Assembly (NCBI RefSeq): GCF_019635455.1
Contig: NZ_JAHBZJ010000004.1
Location: forward strand, 124,001 to 188,000
Length of the DNA stretch: 64,000 bases
Direction: 5' to 3'
DNA from: Sphingomonas sp.
GTDB taxonomy: Bacteria; Pseudomonadota; Alphaproteobacteria; Sphingomonadales; Sphingomonadaceae
Within the stretch, counting starts at the first letter, position 1. Every line of letters starts with the position of its first letter. Of the stretch, positions 1 through 7,959 are shown in pieces. The notes beneath the pieces are model-generated. The model did not search any database, was not told where the DNA came from, and saw only the letters and a list, made by a program, of their open reading frames with translations. Made by a program: the position numbers and the translations under genes.

Positions 1-512
1 TTGGCGGTATCGACATCCTGGTCTGCAACGCCGCGTCCAACCCCTATTACGGCCCGCTGGCGGACATCGCGGACGATCAGTTTCGCAAGATTCTCGACAA
101 TAACGTGCTGTCCAACCACTGGCTGATCCAGATGGTCGCGCCAGAGATGCGCGCGCGGGGGGACGGATCGATCGTCATCGTCTCGTCGATCGGGGGGCTT
201 CGCGGATCGCCGGTGATCGGCGCGTACAATGTGTCGAAAGCGGCGGACTTCCAGCTCGCGCGCAACTATGCGGTCGAATATGGCCCCGACAATGTCCGGG
301 TGAACTGCATCGCGCCGGGCCTTATCAAGACCGATTTCGCCCGCGCGTTGTGGGAGGATCCTGCCGCCGAAGCGCGCGTGAACAAGGGGACGCCGCTGCG
401 CCGGCTTGGCGAACCCGAAGACATCGCCGGCGCGGTCGTCTTCCTCGCCTCTGCGGCCGGTCGCTACATGACCGGGCAGGCGATGGTGATCGATGGCGGG
501 GTAACGATCTGA
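1..512 (+). CDS. SDR family oxidoreductase, 5' truncated
   Basis: This is the C-terminal part (169 codons, read from base 3) of a classical short-chain dehydrogenase/reductase; the Rossmann glycine motif lies before the window. Visible are the NAAS version of the NNAG motif at the start, the catalytic Ser in VSSIGG, and the YNVSK (YxxxK) active site with Tyr at about base 225. The usual SDR C-terminal pattern follows (IAPGLIKTDFA, then RLGEPEDIAGAVVFLAS and YMTGQAMVIDGG). Its stop codon overlaps the start of the next SDR gene as TGATG, so the two are very probably co-transcribed and translationally coupled. The substrate cannot be told; such pairs often act as 3-hydroxyacyl-CoA or alcohol dehydrogenases in catabolic clusters, which fits the acyl-CoA genes downstream. 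Confidence 0.9.
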   Translation, partial: GGIDILVCNAASNPYYGPLADIADDQFRKILDNNVLSNHWLIQMVAPEMRARGDGSIVIVSSIGGLRGSPVIGAYNVSKAADFQLARNYAVEYGPDNVRVNCIAPGLIKTDFARALWEDPAAEARVNKGTPLRRLGEPEDIAGAVVFLASAAGRYMTGQAMVIDGGVTI

Positions 513-1312
513 TGGCACGCTTTACCGACAAATCGATCATCGTCACCGGCGCGGGCAGCGGCATTGGTCGCGCCGCCGCGATCCTCTTCGCGGCGGAGGG
601 CGGGCGGATCATCGTCGCCGACCGGACCGAGGGCGCGGACCAGACCGTCCGCATGATCGCCGAAGCGGGCGGCACCGCGCGGGCGATCCGCATGGACGCC
701 GGCAGCGAGGGCGACGTGATCGCCACCGTCGATCTGGCGGTCGCCGAATATGGCGCGCTCGACATCCTGTTCGCCAATGCCGGCATTTCGGGCGGAATGG
801 CCAACATCTTCGACACGACGCCCGAACTGATCGCGGAGGTGCTGCGCGTCAATCTGATCGGGCCGCTGCTGGCGATCAAGCACGGGGCGCCACGCATCGC
901 GGAGCGGGGCGGCGGCGCGATCGTCCTCACCGCCAGCGTCGCGGGCATCCGCTCCGGCGCGGGCAGCCCCGCCTATTCGGCGTCAAAGGCGGGGGTGATC
1001 AACCTCGCCGCGGTTGCCGCGCAACAGCTTTCGGGGTCGAATGTCCGCGTCAACGCGCTCTGCCCGGGCCTGACCGAAACCGGGATGACGAAGCCCACCT
1101 TCGACTATGCGCGTGAGGCCGGGAAGATGGACCGTATCGGGCGCCTCAATCCGTTGCGTCGCGGCGCTCAGGCGGAGGAACTGGCGCGGGCGGCGCTGTT
1201 CCTCGCCTCTGACGATGCGAGCTATGTGAACGGACAGGCGCTGGCGGTGGATGGCGGCCTGTCGTCCAGCCACCCGGTCACGCGGCAGGAATTCGGCAAG
1301 ACGGCGGTCTGA
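512..1312 (+). CDS. SDR family NAD(P)-dependent oxidoreductase
   Basis: Complete classical SDR of 266 residues. The cofactor motif TGAGSGIG is at residues 12-19, NAG at 89-91, the catalytic Ser near 142 and the YSASK motif with Tyr155 and Lys159. An Asp (residue 37) ends the second beta strand, in the segment VADRTE, which in this family usually indicates NAD(H) rather than NADP(H). The ATG overlaps the stop of the upstream SDR (TGATG), which fixes the start. A longer reading frame opens upstream in the same phase but would run through the first SDR gene, so it was not used. It reversibly oxidises a hydroxyl group, but the substrate is unknown. The nearby FadB, acyl-CoA dehydrogenases and ligase suggest a role with acyl-CoA or steroid/terpenoid-like intermediates, which is an inference only. 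Confidence 0.93.
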   Translation: MARFTDKSIIVTGAGSGIGRAAAILFAAEGGRIIVADRTEGADQTVRMIAEAGGTARAIRMDAGSEGDVIATVDLAVAEYGALDILFANAGISGGMANIFDTTPELIAEVLRVNLIGPLLAIKHGAPRIAERGGGAIVLTASVAGIRSGAGSPAYSASKAGVINLAAVAAQQLSGSNVRVNALCPGLTETGMTKPTFDYAREAGKMDRIGRLNPLRRGAQAEELARAALFLASDDASYVNGQALAVDGGLSSSHPVTRQEFGKTAV

Positions 1313-1367
1313 CGCCCGCGCGCACCGGCGCCTTGAACCGATCGTGGAATTGCCGGATGCATGTCGC

Positions 1368-2504
1368 ATGCTCCCGCTGTTTCTATCGCTCATCGCCCAG
1401 GCGGCCTCCGCACCGCCGCCGCCGGCTCCGCCGCCCGCTCCGCCGGTCGTCACGATGGTCGCGGCGCGCGCGCACCTGATCGATTTCGTGCCGGGCGAGA
1501 TCCGTTGCGGCTCCCGCGCGGTGAGCCCGATCGCCAGCGTGCGTCCGTTCACGGTCGGCGCGACGCTCGGCACCGATCCCGTCGCGCCGGTCGATATCGC
1601 GTTCAGCATCGACGCTGACGGGCGTCCGACCGGGGTCGCGCAATTGCCCCGTCCGGCGGGACGCTTCGCCTATCTCGATGCCAGCGATCTGGAGGTGGTG
1701 ACGACGTTGCTGCGCTTCGTGTCCGGCGGGCCGATCGCCGGGTGCAGGGTGACGTTCAGCCCGCGCGAGACGGCGGTGGCGGAGGCCTCGATCGAGCGGC
1801 TCGCCCCGTTCATCGCGCTCAATTCGCCCGGCCTCGCGCTCATCCGGCGCGATGCATTGGCGCGGCTGCGCATGGCGGATTGCGGGGGGCAGCGACCGCC
1901 GCGATTCCTGCTTCGCGGATATCCCGATCTCGCACGGGTGCGACCGCGCCGGGGCGAGCCGGATGTCAGCATCATCGCCTATGATATCGATGCCCAGGGG
2001 GTGCCGGTGCGGTTGCGGCCGCTCGCCGGCACCGGCAATGTCGAACTCGACGCGAGCGCGATCGACGCATTCGCGAAATCGCGCTTCGTCCCGGGGGGAG
2101 CGCGCCTGCGCTGCACCGCGCCCGCGATACGCTGGCCCGCGCCGAGCGACGCGCCGTCCGCGCCCCCGGTCGCCAGTTTCCGGCCGAAGGACGCGACCTG
2201 CCCCCAAACGATCGTGTGGGAGCGCGCGCCGACCCCGTCCTACCCGACCGCCTATCGCCGTCGCGCGGTCGAGGGATGGGCGATCATCGGCTTCGACATC
2301 GCGCCATGGGGGGCGACCGGGAATGTCCGCGTCCTGGCCAGCGCGCCATCGGTCTCGCTGGGCGAGCCGGCGCGGCGAAGCGTTGCGAGTGCGCGCGCGG
2401 CCACATCGACGACCGGCGCGCGCGGCTGTGTCACGCGCGTCCTGTTTCGCATGGCGGCGGACGACGGCGCGGCATCGGACGGGGAGCCGCCGGCGCCCTT
2501 CTGA
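1368..2504 (+). CDS. Exported protein with three TonB-C-like modules
   Basis: Predicted periplasmic or membrane-anchored protein of 378 residues. The chosen ATG gives a short hydrophobic leader (MLPLFLSLIAQAASA) followed by a Pro-rich stretch of the kind found in TonB; the longer frame upstream (from 1251) gives an Arg-rich N terminus overlapping the SDR gene and was rejected. Three consecutive segments look like TonB C-terminal folds: each has a pattern of hydrophobic strand, D-x-D/G turn and a valine-rich strand (around IAFSIDADGRPTG, IAYDIDAQGVPVR and IGFDIAPWGATGNV) and ends close to a Cys. The last, with YPTAYRRRAVEGWAIIGFDI, matches the family best. A role in energy transduction is possible, but no N-terminal ExbD-contacting anchor is evident, so it may be a stand-alone periplasmic protein. 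Confidence 0.75.
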   Translation: MLPLFLSLIAQAASAPPPPAPPPAPPVVTMVAARAHLIDFVPGEIRCGSRAVSPIASVRPFTVGATLGTDPVAPVDIAFSIDADGRPTGVAQLPRPAGRFAYLDASDLEVVTTLLRFVSGGPIAGCRVTFSPRETAVAEASIERLAPFIALNSPGLALIRRDALARLRMADCGGQRPPRFLLRGYPDLARVRPRRGEPDVSIIAYDIDAQGVPVRLRPLAGTGNVELDASAIDAFAKSRFVPGGARLRCTAPAIRWPAPSDAPSAPPVASFRPKDATCPQTIVWERAPTPSYPTAYRRRAVEGWAIIGFDIAPWGATGNVRVLASAPSVSLGEPARRSVASARAATSTTGARGCVTRVLFRMAADDGAASDGEPPAPF

Positions 2505-2708
2505 CCCCGCCTCACCCCCGGGCGACCGCGCCATTGCGGCAGGGCGACACTCGCGCCTGCACCGGGACCATGGCGAGCGTGCCGCGATCGCGACGGCCGC
2601 CGGCCAGTCGGCAGACCCCATGCTCAGACCGTTGTCGGATTTGTCCAATTCACCGCGCGCGGGAGGGTTAGGCGTGTCATCCGGTACAGTCGAAAAGGGG
2701 GATGCTGG

Positions 2709-3284
2709 ATGACGGTGAAAATATGGATCGCCGTTGCGATCACTGCACTGGCGAGCGGTTGCGGTGACGGCGGCCCGGCCGGCGAGGGCGGCGGCACGGT
2801 GGCGATGACGCGGGACGGCAAGGTGGGTGCCGAGTTCGGCTCAGCGGGTCCGCGCATATGCGCCGACAAGAAGTCGCCGGCCAGCGGTGCGCCCAGTGCG
2901 GCGCAGGCGGCGGCCTATTCGATCTGCGCGCTGGAGGGGCAGTTTTCCGACGCCCTGTTCCTGGTCGATAATGTGGTCGTGACCGACATCGGCAAGCCGC
3001 GCAAGCACGATCCGACATCTGACGTGAACTTCGCCGAGATGGATACCTCGCGCCCGATCTATGACATTCGCGGCAATTTCGACAGCTATCAATGCCGTTA
3101 CCTGTCGACGACGAAGACGATCGATATGGGGCCGAAATATCGAAAGGGGTCGAACTGCATCAAGCGCCGGTCGGCCAATGCCAAGGGGGCCTGCTATGTC
3201 GATACGTTCGGCGACTGGCGGTGTACGATGGTCGATGTCGATGCGCGCGACATCATCGACGACGAAGCGCCGCCGCCGGCCTGA
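2709..3284 (+). CDS. Hypothetical lipoprotein
   Basis: Protein of 191 residues with a type II signal peptide: a charged start, a hydrophobic core (IWIAVAITALA) and a lipobox-like ASGC giving Cys18 as the predicted lipid anchor. The mature part has several further cysteines (in RICADKK, SICALEG, YQCRYL, NCIKRR, GACYVD, DWRCTM), so disulfide bonding in the periplasm is likely. I recognise no family. A good ribosome binding site (AAAAGGGGG) lies before the ATG. The stop codon directly abuts the stop codon of the convergent thioesterase gene with no base between them. Confidence 0.7.
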   Translation: MTVKIWIAVAITALASGCGDGGPAGEGGGTVAMTRDGKVGAEFGSAGPRICADKKSPASGAPSAAQAAAYSICALEGQFSDALFLVDNVVVTDIGKPRKHDPTSDVNFAEMDTSRPIYDIRGNFDSYQCRYLSTTKTIDMGPKYRKGSNCIKRRSANAKGACYVDTFGDWRCTMVDVDARDIIDDEAPPPA

Positions 3285-4172
3285 TCATTCGCGCAGGCGC
3301 ATCAGCCCTTCCTGCGACGTGCTGGCGACCAGCCGGCCGTCGCGGGTAAAGATGCGCCCGCGATTGAAGCCGCGCGCATGGCCCGCCCACGGGCTGTCGC
3401 AGGCATAGAGTAGCCACTCGTCGGCGCGGAACGCTTCGTGCAGCCACACCGCATGGTCGAGGCTGGCACTCTGTATCTTGCTGGTCATCCAGTTGACGCC
3501 GTGCGGAAGCATCGCCGTGCCGAGCAGCGCCATGTCGGAGGCGTAGGACAGCATCGCACGGTGGAGCGCGGGATCGTCGGGCAGCGGGGCGGCGACGCGA
3601 ATCCAGCAATATTGGCGCGGCGCCGACTTTTCCGGTTTGAACCAGTTGCGCGGATGGCACGGGCGGATGTCGATCGGTCGCGGGCGCAGGAAGAAGGAGT
3701 GGAAGCTCTCAGGCACCTGATCCTGGATTTCGGCGCGCAGTTCGCTTTCCGACTTCAGTTCGTCGGGCATCGGCACGTCGGGCATGTCGTCCTGATGCGA
3801 CAGTCCGTCCTCCGGTCGCTGGAACGACGCGATCATGTTCAGGATCGGAACGCCCTGTTGCATCGCGATGACGCGCCGGTTCGAAAAACTGCCGCCGTCA
3901 TAATCGCGCACGACGCGATAGATGATCGGGAAATCCTCGTTCCCCGGCCGCATGAAATAGGCGTGCAGCGAATGCGCGATCTTTTCCTCGACCGAACGCT
4001 GTGCCGATTGCAGCGCCTGTGCGATCACCTGACCACCGAACACGCGGCCTACGCCGCCCGGCTGGCGCGCGCCACGGTACAGATCGGTATCGATCCGCTC
4101 GACATCGAGCAGGTCGATCAGCTGATCGACCTGTCCCGCCGCCGTGTCCGCCCGCGCAGTTTCCTCGCTCAA
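3285..4172 (-). CDS. tesB: Acyl-CoA thioesterase II
   Basis: TesB-type double-hotdog thioesterase of 295 residues, the usual length. It hydrolyses medium- and long-chain acyl-CoAs to free fatty acid and CoA. The N-terminal hotdog carries the family pattern RVFGGQVIAQAL and HSLHAYFMRPG; the C-terminal half has LDHAVWLH with Asp239, the SP.AGHARGF segment near residue 260, and the terminal QEGLMR with Gln287. These correspond to the Asp, Thr/Ser and Gln of the E. coli TesB active site. The gene is the last of a minus-strand run, 14 bases after an acyl-CoA dehydrogenase gene, so it probably serves as a release valve for the beta-oxidation enzymes encoded upstream. Confidence 0.93.
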   Translation of the reverse strand: MSEETARADTAAGQVDQLIDLLDVERIDTDLYRGARQPGGVGRVFGGQVIAQALQSAQRSVEEKIAHSLHAYFMRPGNEDFPIIYRVVRDYDGGSFSNRRVIAMQQGVPILNMIASFQRPEDGLSHQDDMPDVPMPDELKSESELRAEIQDQVPESFHSFFLRPRPIDIRPCHPRNWFKPEKSAPRQYCWIRVAAPLPDDPALHRAMLSYASDMALLGTAMLPHGVNWMTSKIQSASLDHAVWLHEAFRADEWLLYACDSPWAGHARGFNRGRIFTRDGRLVASTSQEGLMRLRE

Positions 4173-4186
4173 CCCCGTGTCCCCGT

Positions 4187-5314
4187 TCAGTAGCCCGCAG
4201 CCTGCGCCAGCGCGTCGGCATGATAGTTGGTGTCGCCGAACAGTTCGGCCAGCACGCGACCGCGCTTCATGTAGAAGCCGATATCATATTCGTCGGTCAT
4301 GCCGATGCCGCCATGCATCTGGACCCCTTCCTGCACCGCGAGCGTCGAGGCAAGCCCCGCCATCGCCTTGGCCACCGATACCGCCTGTGTGGCGCGGTCG
4401 TTCCCGGCGTCCAGCAACTGCTGGGCCTTCAGCACGGCGGCGCGCGCCACCTCCATTTCCGAATACTGGTGCGCGGCGCGGTGCTGGAGCGCCTGGAAGC
4501 TGCCGATCAGCGCACCGAACTGCTTGCGTTCCTTCAGATACTGGACCGTCATGTCCATCGCGCCGCCACCCACGCCCAGCATTTCCGCCGCGGCGCCGGT
4601 GCGACCGGCGTTGAGCAGCGTATCAAGGACCGCGCGACCGCCATCGACATCGCCGATCACCGCATCCGCATCGACCGCGACCCCGTCGAATGCGATCCGC
4701 GCCGCCAGGCTGGAATCGGCCAGCCGCTGCGGATCGGCGGTCATTCCCGCAGCGTCCTTCGGCACCGCGAACAGCGTGACGCCGCCCTCATCCTCCGGCG
4801 AACCGGCCGTGCGCGCGGCGACGATCAACAGGTCGGCGACATGGCCATGGCTCACGAACTGCTTCGCCCCGGTCAGCATGAACCCGTTGCCCGACCGTTC
4901 GGCCTTCATCGCGATGGCATCGCCATGCTTGGCCCGTTCGTCGATCGCCAGCGCGGCGACGGTTTCCCCCGCCAGAATGCCGGGAAACCAGCGGTCGCGC
5001 TGGGCGCTGCCCTTCAGCGCCTCGACCGCGGCGACGGCGGTGGTGAGGAACGGGGAGGGGGTCAGGTTGCGACCGATCTCCTCCAGCACCACGCCGGCCT
5101 CGACATGGCCCAGGCCCAGGCCGCCATCGCCCTCCGGGATCAGGATGCCGGTGAATCCCATCTCGGCGAACTGCTTCCACAGGTCGCGCGAAAATCCGGT
5201 AGCGTCATTGGCATCGCGCAGGCCACGCATATGGCTCACCGGTGCGGCTTCGCCCACGAATTGCTGCGCGGCGTCGCGGAGCATGGTCTGTTCTTCGTTC
5301 AGATAGAGCGGCAT
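4187..5314 (-). CDS. Acyl-CoA dehydrogenase, small subunit type
   Basis: Acyl-CoA dehydrogenase of 375 residues (FAD enzyme making an alpha,beta-double bond). It resembles PimD, the pimeloyl-CoA dehydrogenase small subunit, and other FadE partners of heteromeric enzymes. It keeps the FAD-contacting motif QMHGGIGMT at about residues 332-340. At the place where homomeric enzymes have the catalytic YEGT..Q segment it has FGDTNYHAD (about 359-367), with no suitable Glu. The neighbouring dehydrogenase has the reverse pattern, so the two probably form one alpha-beta enzyme. The gene is separated from the upstream dehydrogenase by about 100 bases of palindromic DNA and is followed closely by tesB. 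Confidence 0.92.
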   Translation of the reverse strand: MPLYLNEEQTMLRDAAQQFVGEAAPVSHMRGLRDANDATGFSRDLWKQFAEMGFTGILIPEGDGGLGLGHVEAGVVLEEIGRNLTPSPFLTTAVAAVEALKGSAQRDRWFPGILAGETVAALAIDERAKHGDAIAMKAERSGNGFMLTGAKQFVSHGHVADLLIVAARTAGSPEDEGGVTLFAVPKDAAGMTADPQRLADSSLAARIAFDGVAVDADAVIGDVDGGRAVLDTLLNAGRTGAAAEMLGVGGGAMDMTVQYLKERKQFGALIGSFQALQHRAAHQYSEMEVARAAVLKAQQLLDAGNDRATQAVSVAKAMAGLASTLAVQEGVQMHGGIGMTDEYDIGFYMKRGRVLAELFGDTNYHADALAQAAGY

Positions 5315-5413
5315 TTTTCTCTTCCCATCGTCATCCCGGACCTGTCCCGGAATTTACCGCGCCGGCAGCGCGGGTGGTGAAATGAACCCCGGCACGGCGC
5401 CGGAGCGGCAAGC
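5315..5413. repeat. Palindromic intergenic region, repeat-like
   Basis: These 99 bases lie between two co-directional acyl-CoA dehydrogenase genes. They contain GTCATCCCGGACCTGTCCCG near 5331-5350, a sequence of the kind seen as short extragenic palindromes in alphaproteobacterial genomes. Next comes a perfect hairpin CCGCGC-CGGCA-GCGCGG around 5358-5375, and then GGTGAAATGAACCCCGG, partly an inverse of the first block. I see no open reading frame of interest. It could be a REP-type element, an mRNA-stabilising structure, or a partial terminator that lowers expression of the downstream gene. Confidence 0.5.
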
Positions 5414-6604
5414 TCACGCGCCCGGCAGCTCCAGGATGCGCTTGGCGATGATGTTGAGCTGTACCTCGCTGGTCCCGCCCTCGATCGAATTGGCCTTGGT
5501 GCGCAACCATGCGCGCGGCCTGGCACCGCCGTTCGACGCCTCGCTGTCCCATTCCAGCGCGTCGGAGCCGCCACTCGCCATGACCAGTTCGTGGCGGCTC
5601 TTGTTCAGCTCGGTGCCGTAATATTTCATCATCGACGGCTGGGCGGGGTGCGCGCGACCGGCCTTCAATTCGTCGATGAAGCGTTCGGACATCGCCGTGA
5701 ACGCCTTTGACCGCACCTCGAACAGCGCCAGCTGGGCGCGCAGGATCGGATCGGCGAGCCGCCCCTGCGCGTCCAGACCGATGGTGGCAACCGCGCCGTC
5801 GATCAGCGGATTGCCGCCGGGCGCCGACAGACCCATGCCGCTGATCATCTCGCGCTCATGGCCGAGCAGATATTTGGCGACGTCCCAGCCCTTGTTCTCG
5901 TCATGCACGCGATTCTTCTTCGGCACGCGGACATTGTCGAAAAACGTCTCGCAAAAGGGCGAGTAGCCGCTGATCAGCAGGATCGGCCGCGTCGAGACGC
6001 CGGGGCTGTCCATGTCGAACAGGAGGAAGCTGATGCCGCCCTGTTTGCTCTCCTTCGACGTGCGGACGAGGCAGAAGATCCAGTCGGCCTTGTCGGCGTA
6101 GCTCGTCCACACCTTTTGCCCGTTGACGATATAATCGTCGCCGTCCGGCACCGCGCTGGTGGCGAGGCCGGCAAGGTCGCTGCCCGCATTCGGTTCGGAA
6201 TAGCCCTGGCACCAGCGGATTTCGCCGCGCGCGATTTTGGGCAGATGTTCCAGCTTTTGCGCTTCGGTGCCGTATTTCAGCAGCGCCGGGCCAAGCATCG
6301 AGATGCCGAAGCTGTTGAGCGGGTTACGGCAGTTGAGCGCCGCCATCTCTTCGCGCAGGATCTTCGTCTCCGCCGGCGACAGGCCGCCGCCGCCATAGGC
6401 TTTCGGCCAGTCCGGGACCGTCCAGCCGCGTTCGGCCATCCGGTCCATGTACAGCTTCTGATCGGGATTCGCGCTGTAATCGGCTTTGCGACCGCCCCAA
6501 TTGGCGTCGCCCTCGCCGCGCATCGGCTCGCGCATCGACGGCGGGACATTCGCCTCCAGCCAGGCGCGCGTGTCCGCGCGGAATTGATCGAGATTTTCGG
6601 TCAT
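5414..6604 (-). CDS. Acyl-CoA dehydrogenase, large subunit type
   Basis: Acyl-CoA dehydrogenase of 396 residues, resembling PimC, the large subunit of pimeloyl-CoA dehydrogenase. The N terminus has the family helix ([14 protein letters not shown]) and the segment [13 protein letters not shown]; the middle has [13 protein letters not shown] and [22 protein letters not shown]. The C terminus carries [10 protein letters not shown] with Glu375 in the catalytic-base position, but the QxxGG FAD motif is absent, being [14 protein letters not shown] instead. Both features mirror the small subunit encoded next, supporting an alpha-beta enzyme. The ATG overlaps the stop of the upstream amidase gene (ATGA), so the genes form an operon. 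Confidence 0.92.
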   Translation of the reverse strand: MTENLDQFRADTRAWLEANVPPSMREPMRGEGDANWGGRKADYSANPDQKLYMDRMAERGWTVPDWPKAYGGGGLSPAETKILREEMAALNCRNPLNSFGISMLGPALLKYGTEAQKLEHLPKIARGEIRWCQGYSEPNAGSDLAGLATSAVPDGDDYIVNGQKVWTSYADKADWIFCLVRTSKESKQGGISFLLFDMDSPGVSTRPILLISGYSPFCETFFDNVRVPKKNRVHDENKGWDVAKYLLGHEREMISGMGLSAPGGNPLIDGAVATIGLDAQGRLADPILRAQLALFEVRSKAFTAMSERFIDELKAGRAHPAQPSMMKYYGTELNKSRHELVMASGGSDALEWDSEASNGGARPRAWLRTKANSIEGGTSEVQLNIIAKRILELPGA

Positions 6605-7959
6605 TCGCTTTCCTCATCGAGCAGATGGGCGATGCGGCGCGCGGCCGCGATCGCAAGGTGGTCCTGATACCGCGCGGCGATCACCTGCGCCCCGGTCGGC
6701 AGACCACCGGTAACGCCCACCGGAACGGTGGTCGCGGGCAGGCCGGGATAGGTCGCGATCCCCGCCCAGGTGAGATGGGCGTCATAGGGGGCAGCGACGC
6801 CGTCGATATCGAGCGTGCGCTCGCCGGCCGGGCGCGGATCGTGCGGGAATGCCTGGGTCGCGGCCGGTGGCGCGAGCATCAGGTCGATCTGTTCGAACAG
6901 GGCCGCCCAGCGCCGCGCGATGCGCGCCTGTTCGTCGCGCATTTCAAGATAGGCCGCCAGGCCGGGCAACGCGCCGTGCGAGGTCGGGTTGGAATAGGCC
7001 CAGACGGTCCCCAGCAGCGCCTGATAGGCGTTGTGCTGTCGGTTGAGGTCGGGAAGCGCGGGATGATCGCGCACGATCTCGACCCCGTCGCGGGCCAGCG
7101 CCCGCGCCGCGCGCTCGACTCCCTCGGTCACCGCGGTCGCGGTCGGGGCCGCCGGATGGCGCGTCAGGATCAGCGCGCGGCGGACCCGCTCCGATCCGCG
7201 CGGCATCGGCCGGTCGGCGAGCAGGTCGAGCAGCATCGGCAAGTCGGCCCCGTGCCGCGCCATCGGGCCGATCACGCCCAGCGGCGGGTCCGCGCCATCG
7301 GTGCCGGGCAATCGGTGGCCATATGCGTCCAGCGCGCCCTCGCTCGGCTTGTGACCCCAGACGCCGCAAAAGTGCGCCGGCACACGGATCGACCCGCCGA
7401 TGTCGCTGCCCAGTTCGATCGGCACGAACCCGGCGGCCAGCGCCGCCGCCGCACCGCCCGAGCTGCCGCCGGGGGTGCGCGTCGCGTCATGGGGATTGCA
7501 CGTGCGACCATGGACCGGATTGACGCTCTGCCAGTCGCCCAGTGCCTTGGCGACATTGGTCTTGCCCAGGATCACCGCCCCGGCCGCCTTGAGCCGTGCC
7601 ACCGCGACCGCATCGGATGCGGCGATCGCGTCGGCGGCATGGGGGAAGCCCCAGCTTGTCGGCAGGCCGCCGACGTCGAACGCCTCCTTGACGGTCATCG
7701 GCACGCCCAGCAACGGGCGCGTATCGCCCCGCGCCACCGCCCGGTCGGCGGCATCGGCGGCGGTCCGGGCGCGGTCGAAATCGCGGATCACGACGGCGTT
7801 GATCGCACCGTCCCCGGCCTCGATCCGGGCGATGGCAAGGTCGCATTGCGCGCGCGCGCTGGTCTCACCGGAGCGGATCGCAGCGGCAATGTCGGTTGCG
7901 GACGCGCCGGCCCAGTGGTCGGTTTCCCGAACCAGGGCCGGCGCGTGCGCATCAGCCAT
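6601..7959 (-). CDS. Amidase-signature family amidase
   Basis: Amidase-signature enzyme of 452 residues that hydrolyses carboxamides. The Ser-cisSer-Lys triad is complete: Lys91 (TVKEAF), Ser166 in PGGSSGGA, and nucleophile Ser190 in GSDIGGSIR. The spacings of 75 and 24 residues equal those of mammalian fatty acid amide hydrolase (Lys142, Ser217, Ser241). The start MADAH was chosen because its ATG overlaps the FadB stop by eight bases (ATGGCTGA); a frame 26 codons longer would start well inside fadB. A GatA role is unlikely, since gatC and gatB are not adjacent. Its place between fadB and the acyl-CoA dehydrogenases suggests that it feeds an acid released from an amide into CoA-linked oxidation. 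Confidence 0.9.
   Translation of the reverse strand: MADAHAPALVRETDHWAGASATDIAAAIRSGETSARAQCDLAIARIEAGDGAINAVVIRDFDRARTAADAADRAVARGDTRPLLGVPMTVKEAFDVGGLPTSWGFPHAADAIAASDAVAVARLKAAGAVILGKTNVAKALGDWQSVNPVHGRTCNPHDATRTPGGSSGGAAAALAAGFVPIELGSDIGGSIRVPAHFCGVWGHKPSEGALDAYGHRLPGTDGADPPLGVIGPMARHGADLPMLLDLLADRPMPRGSERVRRALILTRHPAAPTATAVTEGVERAARALARDGVEIVRDHPALPDLNRQHNAYQALLGTVWAYSNPTSHGALPGLAAYLEMRDEQARIARRWAALFEQIDLMLAPPAATQAFPHDPRPAGERTLDIDGVAAPYDAHLTWAGIATYPGLPATTVPVGVTGGLPTGAQVIAARYQDHLAIAAARRIAHLLDEESE

Noticed and set aside
2620..2712. Thirty-codon frame ending at the lipoprotein start
   Set aside because: It has no ribosome binding site and the reading phase is that of a shadow frame of the previous gene.
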